Shown: one piece after another, positions 13,606 through 20,503 of the stretch | How the letters are laid out: each line of letters opens with the position of its first letter | Position numbering within the stretch: position 1 is the stretch's first letter | IMG/VR virus record: IMGVR_UViG_3300030329_001430 | Span: 1-43,142 of that record | Length of the DNA: 43,142 bases | Source: a virus | Direction: 5' to 3' (one strand) | Made by a program: the position numbers and the translations under genes | Notes under the pieces: generated by a model | What the model was told of the DNA's origin: nothing | The model's input: only the letters and a program-made list of their open reading frames with translations | Databases searched by the model: none

Positions 13606-13902
13606 ATGGAAACACCACTAGGAGACATCATGGAAGGGAGCGAATCCCAAGCACCAGAAATATACATCCCAACAGGGAAGAAGGGAGTCGAAATTGGACT
13701 CCGCTCCACACGAACAACCCTCGAAGTGTGCATCAGAAAGGATGGCATCATTCAGGAGCCATCCTTTGCTTCATTCGGACATACGGACGGCTGGGCGTCA
13801 GCCCCCAAGGCGTGCGTTCTGATGGATGCCATAAGCCAAGCCAACGAGGTAACTCCCGTTGCCTTACCACAAGAACTCGTCAACGACATCCTAGGAATAT
13901 GA
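13606..13902 (+). CDS. Hypothetical 98-aa protein
   Basis: The protein starts METPLGDIMEGSESQ and has a predicted alpha/beta body (KGVEIGLRSTRTTLEVCIRK, then a helix near ACVLMDAISQA). No known motif is visible. The start ATG at 13606 is preceded by the purine-rich AAGGAAAGTAG. Its stop overlaps the ATG of a 28-aa membrane peptide (ATATGAG), so the two are probably translated together. Function unknown. Confidence 0.6.
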   Translation: METPLGDIMEGSESQAPEIYIPTGKKGVEIGLRSTRTTLEVCIRKDGIIQEPSFASFGHTDGWASAPKACVLMDAISQANEVTPVALPQELVNDILGI

Positions 13903-13985
13903 GTGACTACAGGAAGATAGCACTAATCATCATTTCCCTAATCATTCTTCATATAGCAATCTATATCTGGATAGTTTCCAGATAA
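13899..13985 (+). CDS. 28-aa single-pass membrane peptide
   Basis: MSDYRKIALIIISLIILHIA followed by IYIWIVSR. Apart from the first five and last two residues it is one hydrophobic helix. Its ATG overlaps the TGA of the upstream gene, a coupling that supports real translation. Such peptides in phages can be holin modulators, superinfection or membrane-stress factors, but no function can be assigned here. Confidence 0.5.
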   Translation: MSDYRKIALIIISLIILHIAIYIWIVSR

Positions 13986-14002
13986 GAGCTTTCAAGTATG
14001 TT

Positions 14003-14072
14003 TTCTCCGTTTTTCTCCATAAACCTCACGAGAGAATAGAATAGATTAGAATAGAATAGATTAGAATATATA
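14003..14072 (+). repeat. 70-bp dispersed repeat with AT-rich pentamer tract, copy 2
   Basis: The layout matches 9161-9230: 30 nt starting TTCTCCGTTTT and containing CTCACG, then eight pentamers (AGAAT, AGAAT, AGATT, AGAAT, AGAAT, AGATT, AGAAT, ATATA; 14033-14072). Here the tract includes a perfect 15-bp direct duplication. It lies 27 nt before the YkgJ-like gene, so a promoter role is possible for this copy but not obviously for the other. Confidence 0.85.
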
Positions 14073-14098
14073 AACCAAGGCAATAAGAAGGAAAGCTA

Positions 14099-14683
14099 AT
14101 GTTAAAACATTACCAAAGGACAGAGTGCGGGTGCGCTAAATGCGCTACCTGTTGTGAGATAATGCCCGGATACCTTGTCCCAGATGACCTACTACCGTAC
14201 ATCTCAGCAACAACTGGGAAAAGCATATGGGACATCAAGGACTGGAGTCCGGAGAAGTTCAGGGAATGGACAGGGGGGCATCTGCTGGCCAGCGACGGCT
14301 ACCTAGTAATATCGGGAGGCATCCCGGTCAGGGCTGAGACGCTGGTGCCTCGCGGCAAGTCGCGGGGTGGCACTGGTGCGTGCATGAACCTGTCGCCGTC
14401 TGGCGGCTGTGCAGTCCACGAGTCAAGCCCGTGGGGATGCCGAATGTTCAGTGCGTGCAAGCCCCACGACCAAAAGGATGAGCTGGACAAGGAAAGGGAT
14501 AAAGAGCTATCCCTGCAGGGGTTCCATGCATTGAGGGAGGAAAAGGAATCCCATAATAATGGAGGGTTCAGCCTATATTACACCATGTGGGAGTGGCTGA
14601 GTGACAACGGGGGAAAGCACCCCATCTCGGCCAAGGCCAGAAAAGGAAGACTCAGAAGAAAGCTAGAGAAAATAAACCACTAA
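14099..14683 (+). CDS. YkgJ-type cysteine-cluster protein
   Basis: This 194-aa protein has an N-terminal cluster ECGCAKCATCCE (C10, C12, C15, C18, C19) and a second cluster GGCAVHESSPWGCRMFSACK (C104, C114, C120, with C95 upstream). This two-part pattern, with CxVH and WGCRMF, is the signature of the YkgJ-like cysteine-cluster family, thought to bind zinc or an iron-sulfur cluster. Its biochemical role is not established. AAGGAAAG before the ATG is a good ribosome site. It stands right after the pentamer repeat and heads a group of small early genes. The C-terminus is Lys/Arg-rich. Confidence 0.75.
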   Translation: MLKHYQRTECGCAKCATCCEIMPGYLVPDDLLPYISATTGKSIWDIKDWSPEKFREWTGGHLLASDGYLVISGGIPVRAETLVPRGKSRGGTGACMNLSPSGGCAVHESSPWGCRMFSACKPHDQKDELDKERDKELSLQGFHALREEKESHNNGGFSLYYTMWEWLSDNGGKHPISAKARKGRLRRKLEKINH

Positions 14684-14693
14684 ACATAATACA

Positions 14694-14900
14694 ATGAAAA
14701 AACCACAAAGAAGCTACCCGTATGAGGAGCGATGCGACCAAACTGAACAAAGAGAAAAGGAGCATTACGACGAAGCCATGCGCGACCTTGTTTACAGTAT
14801 GTATGTTGGGAAATCGCGAATTCCTCGCAGACCGGAGTATGTTGGGAAATCGCGAATTCCTCGCAGACCGGAAGGAGGGAAGAGTGAGCACGATAAATAG
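14694..14900 (+). CDS. Small hypothetical protein with internal 12-residue duplication
   Basis: This 68-aa, highly charged protein contains the segment YVGKSRIPRRPE twice in a row (from a 36-bp tandem DNA repeat), then ends in GGKSEHDK. Upstream of this is EAMRDLVYS, closely similar to QAAMRDLVHR in the next small gene. No strong Shine-Dalgarno sequence precedes the ATG, so the call is moderate. Removing one repeat unit leaves the frame intact, so the duplication may be recent and neutral. It ends 17 nt after the GTG of the next gene in another frame. Confidence 0.45.
   Translation: MKKPQRSYPYEERCDQTEQREKEHYDEAMRDLVYSMYVGKSRIPRRPEYVGKSRIPRRPEGGKSEHDK
14802..14873 (+). repeat. 36-bp tandem duplication
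   Basis: Units 14802-14837 and 14838-14873 differ only at the last base. Near identity implies a recent duplication. The length is a multiple of three, so both reading frames across it stay open. Confidence 0.9.
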
Positions 14901-15072
14901 AGCAGAAACAAAGAAGACGCTGCTTGCCATGTCGCAGTCATTTCGCAATGGCAAGTTCACACGGGTATCCAAGTCTGCGCTGGATGAGCTGGAAGCCAGA
15001 CATCAAGCTGCCATGCGCGACCTTGTTCACAGGCAGCCAAGCAAGGGGAAGACAATCACAACTCTTTGGTAA
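14884..15072 (+). CDS. Small hypothetical protein (GTG start)
   Basis: The GTG at 14884 is preceded by AAGGAGG five bases upstream, a much better start than ATGs further up inside the tandem repeat. The product is 62 aa and basic. It has a helical segment SALDELEARHQAAMRDLVHR and shares the AMRDLV motif (and ~20 bp of DNA) with the preceding gene, so the two may be related by duplication. It has no recognised family. Confidence 0.5.
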   Translation: MSTINRAETKKTLLAMSQSFRNGKFTRVSKSALDELEARHQAAMRDLVHRQPSKGKTITTLW

Positions 15073-15346
15073 TCCTCGTGGATGGAATGCGGTTTAGGTT
15101 TTCACCACATTCATCATCTTGGCAAGGACTAACGGGGAAGGGGCCGTGCTTTTTCATTATTGGGCACCGCCCCTCCCCGACCATGCTTTTGAGCGACAAA
15201 CCAGCTTGCCAATCATTTTTTAAGGGAGGTGATTCACAAGAGGAGAGTGCCGCTCCTGCCCATCCACAGGGTGGGCGGCCAGCGACATTCACCCGCCGAG
15301 TGGCGGAATGAATAAGCAAGTAAGTAAACCTAACAGATAAGAAACC
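15073..15346 (+). other. Gene-poor stretch with hairpins and an isolated strong ribosome-site sequence
   Basis: These 274 nt show no well-supported gene. There is a good anti-Shine-Dalgarno complement, AAGGGAGGTGATT at 15223-15235, but no ordinary start codon at proper distance. A 22-codon frame from GTG 15247 to 15315 is possible but weak. Hairpins include a CCGCC/GGCGG stem at 15293-15297 with 15302-15306. An open frame from about 15066 to 15311 lacks a ribosome site. It may be a regulatory leader or small RNA. Confidence 0.35.
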
Positions 15347-16342
15347 ATGAAAGAAATAAAACAGATACTAGGCATTGATAGGCTTGAGGCAATCGAGGCC
15401 AAGACAGGCCCGCTCTTGGACAAATGGGGCAATCAAATAGAGATGGCCAGAGGCATATACATGACTGACAGCTATGAATGTGCTGATGAATCAAGGAAGA
15501 CAGGCCTTGAGAAACTGGTCGGAACGTGTGGCCCGAGGTATCAAGTGTATCAGTACCGCGACGTAAAGAAGCGTGCCGACGAAGCCCTGTACTCTGCTGG
15601 CATAGTTCCAAGCAAGGTCGAGGGATTCCTGACAAAGGGAGGTGCGTCAATGCGCTTGCGATACACGATAGACAGGCCAGAAAGGGACATCCCATCCCGT
15701 GAGCACTGGAAGCTCGGAGAAGAATTCAGTGCTGGCATTGACTTCACGACTGGGCATGGAGGACAGCAAAATGCTCAGGCAATCAAGGGTCACGGCTTCG
15801 TCACGAGGCTTGCCTGTAAGAATGGAATGCGCTCAAACCAGAGCGAGTTCTCTCTCTCCGTCAAGCACTTTGCAACGGAGAAGGTTGACGCTCGCCTGAG
15901 TGAAGACATCAGCAACTGCCTGAATGGGCTTGGCCAAGTTGTTACTTGGTTCAACAAGCTGCATGACGTCAAGATTACCCAGCGTCAAGGCGAGAACATC
16001 CTGAAGAACCTCCATATAGATAGGGGAGTGTGTAATGAGATAACATCTGTGTGGAACCATGCAGACGAGTGGATTGAGGTGTCGCGTGCAGGAACGCCTG
16101 AGTCATACCACTTGGGAAACCTGTATAATGTTGCAACTCAGGTACTGACCCACAATGGCGAGAGAAGGAACATTGATAGCTCCACCGAGTTAAGCGGAAG
16201 GATTCTTGATACCCTTGTTGATGCCCAGAGCAGCGAAAATAGGCTCAATGCGTTAATGGCCCCGCCACAGGCAAGGCGTCGGAGGGGCACGCCTCAATAC
16301 GGTGAGCATCACGGTGTGGGTTCATTGATACAGAACAACTAA
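15347..16342 (+). CDS. DUF932-like phage protein (tentative)
   Basis: This 331-aa soluble protein contains VGTCGPRYQVYQYRDVKKRA near residue 60 and LACKNGMRSNQS near 155, in an order like DUF932/phage-plasmid TIGR03299-type proteins. In those proteins a segment ending in an active or current-state pattern is followed by a region of the type VRVVCxNT. The C-terminus is Arg-rich (PPQARRRRGTPQ). The function of that family is unknown, though members are common next to recombination genes on phages and plasmids. The start has only a weak purine stretch before it. A 13-bp perfect hairpin follows the stop by 5 nt. Family membership should be confirmed by profile search. Confidence 0.6.
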   Translation: MKEIKQILGIDRLEAIEAKTGPLLDKWGNQIEMARGIYMTDSYECADESRKTGLEKLVGTCGPRYQVYQYRDVKKRADEALYSAGIVPSKVEGFLTKGGASMRLRYTIDRPERDIPSREHWKLGEEFSAGIDFTTGHGGQQNAQAIKGHGFVTRLACKNGMRSNQSEFSLSVKHFATEKVDARLSEDISNCLNGLGQVVTWFNKLHDVKITQRQGENILKNLHIDRGVCNEITSVWNHADEWIEVSRAGTPESYHLGNLYNVATQVLTHNGERRNIDSSTELSGRILDTLVDAQSSENRLNALMAPPQARRRRGTPQYGEHHGVGSLIQNN

Positions 16343-16347
16343 AGAGC

Positions 16348-16377
16348 TAGGGGAGGGGGATTGCTCCCCCTCCCCTA
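16348..16377 (+). terminator. Strong hairpin after the 331-aa gene
   Basis: A perfect 13-bp stem (16348-16360 with 16365-16377) has a TTGC loop, mostly G/C. No T-run follows, and a Shine-Dalgarno-like AAGGAGG comes directly after it. It probably reduces read-through or stabilises the upstream mRNA. Confidence 0.65.
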
Positions 16378-16429
16378 CAAGGAGGTGCTCGCCGTTGGCG
16401 AAACCAATGAACGAAGCGAGGCAGCAGGG

Positions 16430-16492
16430 ATGCCGCCACAGCAGTTAGCTGACGACAGTCCTGCCATGCCTCGAAGAAAAAGTAAACCATAA
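16430..16492 (+). CDS. Possible 20-aa micro-ORF
   Basis: ATG 16430 opens MPPQQLADDSPAMPRRKSKP and stops at 16492, 5 nt before the next gene. The frame is open further upstream (GTG at 16385 directly on an AAGGAGG). It could be a leader peptide. Support is weak because no comparison is possible here. Confidence 0.2.
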   Translation: MPPQQLADDSPAMPRRKSKP

Positions 16493-16497
16493 AAGAC

Positions 16498-17337
16498 ATG
16501 AACCTACTAACAGAGAGAAACCACAAGCTCCTCAAGAAGGATGCAGAGCTTGGCTACATAGTGGCTGGACTGAGCCTGCTCCCGAATGTGGAGGTAAATA
16601 AATACACGGACTTGATAAGTGCGGACACCTGTCCAATGTCAACCCCGGGATGCCGCGAGTCCTGCTGTAACACAACGGGACGAGGGATATACGAGAAGTC
16701 ACAATTGGCTAGGGCAAGGCGCACAATCATGTTCTATACAGAGCGGGAGGCGTTCCTCTACCTACTCAGGGAGGATTTATGCCGCCTAAAAGAGCGTGCT
16801 AGCCGAAGAAGGCTCCTAGCTGCTTGCCGCCTAAACATATACTCAGACATATTATGGGAACTCTACCCCATCATATACGAATTCACAGAGATTCAATTCT
16901 ATGACTACACCAAGATACTGGACAGGGTGATAGTGGACGGCAGAAAGAGTGAGATGCCACCCAACTACTACCTTACCTTCAGTCGCTCGGAGGATAACAT
17001 CGAGGAGTGCCATAAAGCACTCGACTCAGGAACCAATGTGGCTTGTGTATTCAAGGACACAAAGCCCACATCATGGATGGGGCATGAAGTCATTGACGGT
17101 GATGAGCATGACCAACGGTTCCTCGACCCATCAGTGTCCCGGGATTCACTGGGCATAGATGGTGGCTGGGATGTTAAATACGCCTCCGACGAACCCCATA
17201 TAATAGCACTGTCCGCCAAGGGCAGGGGAAGAAAGGACGACACTGGCTTCGTCATTGACTATGATACTGTGCAATTCATCCGCGCCCGAAACGCCATGGC
17301 ACGCTACGCACGAGAAGAACAAAACCTTTTGGCATGA
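16498..17337 (+). CDS. GP88-like cysteine-containing phage protein
   Basis: This 279-aa protein has the N-terminal cluster TCPMSTPGCRESCCNTTGRG (C45, C52, C56, C57). Regions typical of the phage gene product 88 family follow: LAACRLNIYSDILWELYP, IQFYDYTKI, NYYLTFSRSEDN, GTNVACVF, VIDGDEHDQRFLDP and SAKGRGRKDDTGFVIDY. The family is widespread in phages. It probably binds a metal or Fe-S cluster, but its role is unknown. Its last 4 nt overlap the next gene's ATG (ATGA), so they are translationally coupled. It lies in the early arm, so it acts in takeover or DNA metabolism and not in the virion, which is inference. Confidence 0.75.
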   Translation: MNLLTERNHKLLKKDAELGYIVAGLSLLPNVEVNKYTDLISADTCPMSTPGCRESCCNTTGRGIYEKSQLARARRTIMFYTEREAFLYLLREDLCRLKERASRRRLLAACRLNIYSDILWELYPIIYEFTEIQFYDYTKILDRVIVDGRKSEMPPNYYLTFSRSEDNIEECHKALDSGTNVACVFKDTKPTSWMGHEVIDGDEHDQRFLDPSVSRDSLGIDGGWDVKYASDEPHIIALSAKGRGRKDDTGFVIDYDTVQFIRARNAMARYAREEQNLLA

Positions 17338-17522
17338 AGCATCCAGTTGGCGACTACGATTACTGGGAGGCCAAGGCACGCGAGTGGATGGCCATGCCCG
17401 GTGTAACAAAGTCAGAAATAGAGTGCTGCATAAGCGGCCTGCGGCATAGCAAGCGGCCCATCCTTGAGGAGCTTATTGAGGCAAAGAAGAAAGCCAAGAC
17501 ATTCAAGGACTTGATGGGTTGA
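17334..17522 (+). CDS. Small hypothetical protein coupled to the GP88-like gene
   Basis: This 62-aa product starts MKHPVGDYDYWEAKAREWMA and has a helical, Lys-rich C-terminus (LEELIEAKKKAKTFKDLMG). The middle (VTKSEIECCISGLRHSKRPI) could be a small helix-turn-helix. Its ATG overlaps the preceding stop by 4 nt. Its last codons contain the -35 box of the next promoter. Function unknown. Confidence 0.6.
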   Translation: MKHPVGDYDYWEAKAREWMAMPGVTKSEIECCISGLRHSKRPILEELIEAKKKAKTFKDLMG

Positions 17523-17547
17523 CAGTTATGTATGCCGTATATACAAT
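17519..17547 (+). promoter_or_regulatory. Strong sigma70-type promoter for the recombination/replication cassette
   Basis: A perfect -35 box TTGACA (17519-17524), 17-bp spacer and -10 box TACAAT (17542-17547, one mismatch) are present. Transcription would begin near 17554. The next AGGAGGT is at 17558-17564, giving a leader of only ~14 nt. This decides for GTG 17568 and against ATG 17532 as the start of the following gene. Confidence 0.8.
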
Positions 17548-17567
17548 CGGCACCCACAGGAGGTAGA

Positions 17568-17963
17568 GTGAAACCAGACAAGGAACATCGGAAGGACTTC
17601 GACGAAGACCTGAGGTTTGGGGAGGAGGGGGAGAGGTGGCTTCTCTGGCTCGCTGACGAGGCAAAGGTCGAGGTGAAACGCGAGCGGGACTTCTGGCATA
17701 AGTCAGGCAACCTGTTCTTCGAGGTAAGATACAAGGGGGCTCCATCAGGGCTCGCCAGCACAAAGGCTGACTGGTGGGTTCACATTCTGACACTACACGG
17801 TAAGCAGAAATCAGTCTTGGTGTTCCACGTGGAACATTTAAGAGACAAGCTTAGGGCCGCCCTAAAGAGCGGAGAAGTGCGACTTGCAGACGGCGGAGAT
17901 GACAGCAATAGCAGGGGAATACTTGTCCCGCTTAAAAAGATTCACCTTATACTAAATGGGTGA
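17568..17963 (+). CDS. PD-(D/E)XK-like phage nuclease (putative)
   Basis: This is a 131-aa protein with start GTG 17568, chosen because AGGAGGT lies just before it and the promoter's start point falls after the upstream ATG. The pattern EEGERWLLWLAD (E20), then KRERDFWHKSGNLFFEVRYK (D41, E52, K56), then GAPSGLASTKADWW matches small phage proteins with an endonuclease-like PD-(D/E)XK core. In these, the segment Thr/Ser-Gly-Asn followed by Glu and then Gly-x-x-Ser-Gly is characteristic. It may nick or resolve recombination intermediates or degrade DNA. Its place at the head of the recombination cassette supports a DNA-processing role. The catalytic assignment is inference. Confidence 0.65.
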   Translation: MKPDKEHRKDFDEDLRFGEEGERWLLWLADEAKVEVKRERDFWHKSGNLFFEVRYKGAPSGLASTKADWWVHILTLHGKQKSVLVFHVEHLRDKLRAALKSGEVRLADGGDDSNSRGILVPLKKIHLILNG

Positions 17964-17968
17964 TGTGC

Positions 17969-18157
17969 ATGGAAACAACAAACAGCAAAATACTAAGAAC
18001 GTATCGGTTCAGCCAGACAACTCTGGACAGGCTTGATGAGCTATCAACAGCCACAGGCATCACCAGAACGGCGGTGCTTGAGCAACTGATACACGCAGCA
18101 GAGGTAGACGATGAACAGCAGGGAGAAAGGAAAGAGGGGGGAACGCCTTTGGCGTGA
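17969..18157 (+). CDS. Ribbon-helix-helix (CopG/Arc-type) DNA-binding protein
   Basis: This 62-aa protein (METTNSKILRTYRFSQTTLD...) has a short N-terminal beta strand KILRTYRFS, then the helix LDRLDELSTATGITRT and the helix AVLEQLIHAAEV, the hallmark of ribbon-helix-helix repressors. The C-terminus is charged. ATG 17969 is chosen because GGGTGAT lies ~7 bases upstream. ATG 17963, which overlaps the previous stop, is the alternative. It is a likely transcriptional regulator of the early arm. Its end overlaps the next gene by 47 nt. Confidence 0.75.
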   Translation: METTNSKILRTYRFSQTTLDRLDELSTATGITRTAVLEQLIHAAEVDDEQQGERKEGGTPLA

Positions 18158-18533
18158 CTTCCTAAGAGGATACGGCTTCACAGCAAGGAGAGGGCAGCAG
18201 TTCTCAGGCTCTCCAGACAGCCCGGATGTGGTGTGTTTGGAGATGGAGAAAAGCGTTCACTTTGAAGTGAAGTTCGTAGAGAAACTAAACATTGCCTCAG
18301 CTATGGGGCAAGCGAAACAGGACAGCGGGGGCAAGATTCCCGTGTTGGCCCACAAGAAAAGTCGAGAAGACTGGCTCGTTACAATGAACGCGTCAGATTG
18401 GATTCGACTAATGATGTGGGTGCAGCACAACAAGCTCGCCTCCCTTCCAGAAACAGAAAAGGAAGAGACAAATGAACGAAGCATCAGAGAGCAATTCGAA
18501 GACGGTCAAGAAGTCTTCGAGTTCGCAAAATAG
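18111..18533 (+). CDS. Hjc-like PD-(D/E)XK nuclease (putative Holliday junction resolvase)
   Basis: This 140-aa protein opens with KGKRGERLWRDFLRGYGFTA (E11), then RRGQQFSGSPDSPDVVC (D39) and SVHFEVKFVEKLN (E52, K54). These are the E...PD...ExK core typical of archaeal-type Hjc and related phage resolvases. It is followed by a helix with Ala and Gln (QAKQDSGGKIPVLAHKKSRE) as in VRR-NUC/Hjc folds. It should cleave branched DNA formed during recombination-driven replication. It overlaps its neighbours at both ends (47 and 62 nt), a compact operon arrangement with the ERF annealase following. Confidence 0.75.
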   Translation: MNSREKGKRGERLWRDFLRGYGFTARRGQQFSGSPDSPDVVCLEMEKSVHFEVKFVEKLNIASAMGQAKQDSGGKIPVLAHKKSREDWLVTMNASDWIRLMMWVQHNKLASLPETEKEETNERSIREQFEDGQEVFEFAK

Positions 18534-19023
18534 TGGCATGGACTTCGACATCAGGTCGAAGAGCATAAGCAAAGTAGTGGCAGCCTTCTGCAAGGCTTGG
18601 GTTGAAATACATAACCCCAAGAAAAATGCCAAGAACCCATTCTTCAAGAGTAGCTATGCTACCCTTGAGGAACATCTCAACGTGGCGAGGGAGGCACTGT
18701 CCAAGCATGGGCTGGCCCCAACCCAGCCCGGAACCAAGAGGATTGACGGGGTTACACACCTCGCAACAGTCATTATGCACGGCCCGTCTGGTGAGCTGAT
18801 AGGTGGATACTATCCAGTTACCCCTACCAAGGAAGACCCGCAAGCCGTGGGTAGTTCGGTCACATACTCAAGAAGGTATGCACTGGCCGCTATCCTAGGG
18901 ATTGCAGGGGAAGACGACGACGATGCCGAGAGTGCCATGTCTAGGGGCGAGCAGTCCAATCAGGGCAGGGCTTTAAGAAGACAACTACCGAGTGAGTTCC
19001 TTGGCGAAAACCAAGGTGCCTAA
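18472..19023 (+). CDS. erf: ERF-family single-strand annealing protein
   Basis: This 183-aa protein has a disordered Ser-rich N-terminus (~1-25) followed by the ERF domain. Diagnostic segments are NPFFKSSYATLEEHL (~53-67), REALSKHGLA (~72-81) and QAVGSSVTYSRRYALAAILG (~124-143), then IAGEDDDDAE. ERF proteins anneal complementary single strands and promote phage recombination and circularisation or concatemer formation. The start at ATG 18472 has AAGGAAGAG before it. It lies between the Hjc-like nuclease and a RecB-like nuclease, a common annealase plus nuclease pairing. Length is slightly shorter than P22 Erf but normal for phage homologues. Confidence 0.92.
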   Translation: MNEASESNSKTVKKSSSSQNSGMDFDIRSKSISKVVAAFCKAWVEIHNPKKNAKNPFFKSSYATLEEHLNVAREALSKHGLAPTQPGTKRIDGVTHLATVIMHGPSGELIGGYYPVTPTKEDPQAVGSSVTYSRRYALAAILGIAGEDDDDAESAMSRGEQSNQGRALRRQLPSEFLGENQGA

Positions 19024-19091
19024 CGGTGGAGCGGGGGCGTCCCGGTGTGCTGCAGTTCGCCGGGGCGCACCCCAAACCAAGGAGAAAATCA

Positions 19092-20168
19092 ATGAGTGGA
19101 ATAATGACATCAGACGGGTACATGAAACCCGCAGATAAACCCAAGCCAAAGAAGATGGAGCATCACGACAAGTATCCTCCATCCTCCTTTCCGGCCCTAC
19201 AAGCGTGCCCGTGCTATAAGCCATCGGGCGAAGGCAGTCCAGCCGCCAATCGTGGCACTAAGCTGCATGAGGAACTGGCTGAATACATGAACCGCCTGAG
19301 TAGCCCCACGCCCTTGGACTATAAGGGGCTCGACCCTGAAGTCCAGTGGGCAGCAGATTACATTGGGGACATAATTCAGCCCTATCCAGATGAGGTTATT
19401 ATTGAGTCAAGGGTGACGGTAGCGATGAACGGCAAGGAACTGACGTTCGGCCATGCTGACGCCTATTGCAGGAATAGCCTCTTCGACCTGAAGACTGGGC
19501 AGCAGGAGCGCAACTACGGCCCCCAGATGGCCGTGTATGCCCTCGGGCTGATGCAGAAGAACGGATACAAGGAGATGAACATTCACCTCCTCTACTCGGC
19601 CCTGAAGAAGGTTCACGCCTACACCATAACCCGGGAGGAGGCAGAGAAGGAAGTCTTCGACACCGTGAAGAAGTGCGAGAACCCAACCAAGGCACCCAAG
19701 CCATGCGACTACTGTGGATGGTGTGCCCATAGGCTGCGATGTACCGCGCTAAATGATTCAGCCATGATAATGTCTGGCGGGCTTGAATACCCAGAAGACA
19801 TGAATCTGGCTGAGGTAAAAGACCCTGCCACAATGGGCAAGTTCAAGGCAGTTGCTGACGCACTCAAGACTTGGATTGATGCCGTCAGCGAGAAGGCCAA
19901 GGAGTTCAACGAGATTGACGGGTATCGCAAGTGTACCAGAAAGGGCAGCAAGAAGCTCGACTCTGTTGGCGACATCCTTGAGATGATTGACCTACCCAAG
20001 GAGAAGCTGTCTGAATGCTGCACCATTTCATACAGCAAGCTGCTCAAGCTATATCAAGAAGAGAGAAAGGTTTCCAAGGAGCAGGCGGAGGAAGAGTTGT
20101 CCGTCCTCCTCTCTGCTCAAATAAAACAGGGACACACAACAACATACTGGAGGAAAGCTGATGGCTGA
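19092..20168 (+). CDS. RecB/Cas4-like PD-(D/E)XK exonuclease with cysteine cluster
   Basis: This 358-aa protein starts at ATG 19092 (AAGGAG seven bases upstream, better than the upstream start at 19026). Motifs are N-terminal ACPCYKPS (C39, C41), RGTKLHEELAEY (H59, E60), LTFGHADAYC (D123), LFDLKTGQQ (D132, K134) and NYGPQMAVYALG (Q145). A C-terminal Cys group PCDYCGWCAHRLRC follows (C205, C208, C211, C217). This is the layout of Cas4/AddB-type nucleases, where four cysteines hold an iron-sulfur cluster. It probably resects DNA 5' ends to supply single strands for the ERF protein. The C-terminal third (from ~220) is an extra helical region of unknown role. Confidence 0.88.
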   Translation: MSGIMTSDGYMKPADKPKPKKMEHHDKYPPSSFPALQACPCYKPSGEGSPAANRGTKLHEELAEYMNRLSSPTPLDYKGLDPEVQWAADYIGDIIQPYPDEVIIESRVTVAMNGKELTFGHADAYCRNSLFDLKTGQQERNYGPQMAVYALGLMQKNGYKEMNIHLLYSALKKVHAYTITREEAEKEVFDTVKKCENPTKAPKPCDYCGWCAHRLRCTALNDSAMIMSGGLEYPEDMNLAEVKDPATMGKFKAVADALKTWIDAVSEKAKEFNEIDGYRKCTRKGSKKLDSVGDILEMIDLPKEKLSECCTISYSKLLKLYQEERKVSKEQAEEELSVLLSAQIKQGHTTTYWRKADG

Positions 20169-20433
20169 AGCCAAAGTGAAGTACAAATACGAGGAAGTTG
20201 GGGATGGCGGTGCCTTTCTCAACGACGACAAGACAACCGAAACCCAGCCGCTATACAAGGGCACCCTTACATTCGAGAAGGATATACCATCCGGACAGAA
20301 ATTACAGGTTGCAATGTGGCTGAATGAGGCTCAAAAAGACGGGAAGAAACTGAAGAAGGGCGACAAATATTGGGGACTCAAGGTTTCCATCGCTACTGCT
20401 TTAGAGGAATCCCCAACTGAAGCTCCTTTCTAA
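20161..20433 (+). CDS. Small protein of the recombination cassette, DUF736-like or ssDNA-binding-like
   Basis: This 90-aa protein has the pattern GGAFLNDDKTTETQPLYKGT near residue 14, LTFEKDIPSGQKLQVAMWL near 35, and KKLKKGDKYWGLKVSIA near 60. It looks like a small five-stranded beta barrel. Similar short proteins (DUF736-like or OB-fold single-strand-binding) accompany phage recombination genes. The nuclease gene before it overlaps by 8 nt (its stop lies within the first codons), and a terminator follows. The binding role is inferred and not demonstrated by motifs. Confidence 0.6.
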   Translation: MAEAKVKYKYEEVGDGGAFLNDDKTTETQPLYKGTLTFEKDIPSGQKLQVAMWLNEAQKDGKKLKKGDKYWGLKVSIATALEESPTEAPF

Positions 20434-20452
20434 GGAACCTCAGGGACAACCC

Positions 20453-20486
20453 GGGGCGGGGTGCATATTGTGCCCCGCCCCTATTT
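20453..20486 (+). terminator. Rho-independent terminator
   Basis: A 9-bp G/C stem (20453-20461 with 20473-20481) is followed by TATTT. It separates the recombination genes from the DnaA-like gene. Read-through or a promoter not seen by me must express the two genes after it. Confidence 0.8.
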
Positions 20487-20503
20487 ATCACAAGGAGTAC
20501 ATA

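Noticed and set aside
14033-14072. CRISPR array or simple microsatellite
   Set aside because: There are no spacers, and the five-base units are degenerate and share a flanking 30-nt sequence with the second copy at 9161, so it is a defined repeated element.
15066-15311. An 81-codon frame in the gap before the 331-aa gene
   Set aside because: The start is TTG without a ribosome site, and the composition is not protein-like. It is listed only as part of the gene-poor stretch.
17532-17567. ATG 17532 as start of the nuclease gene
   Set aside because: It lies within the promoter spacer, before the expected transcription start. GTG 17568 has a near-perfect ribosome site.
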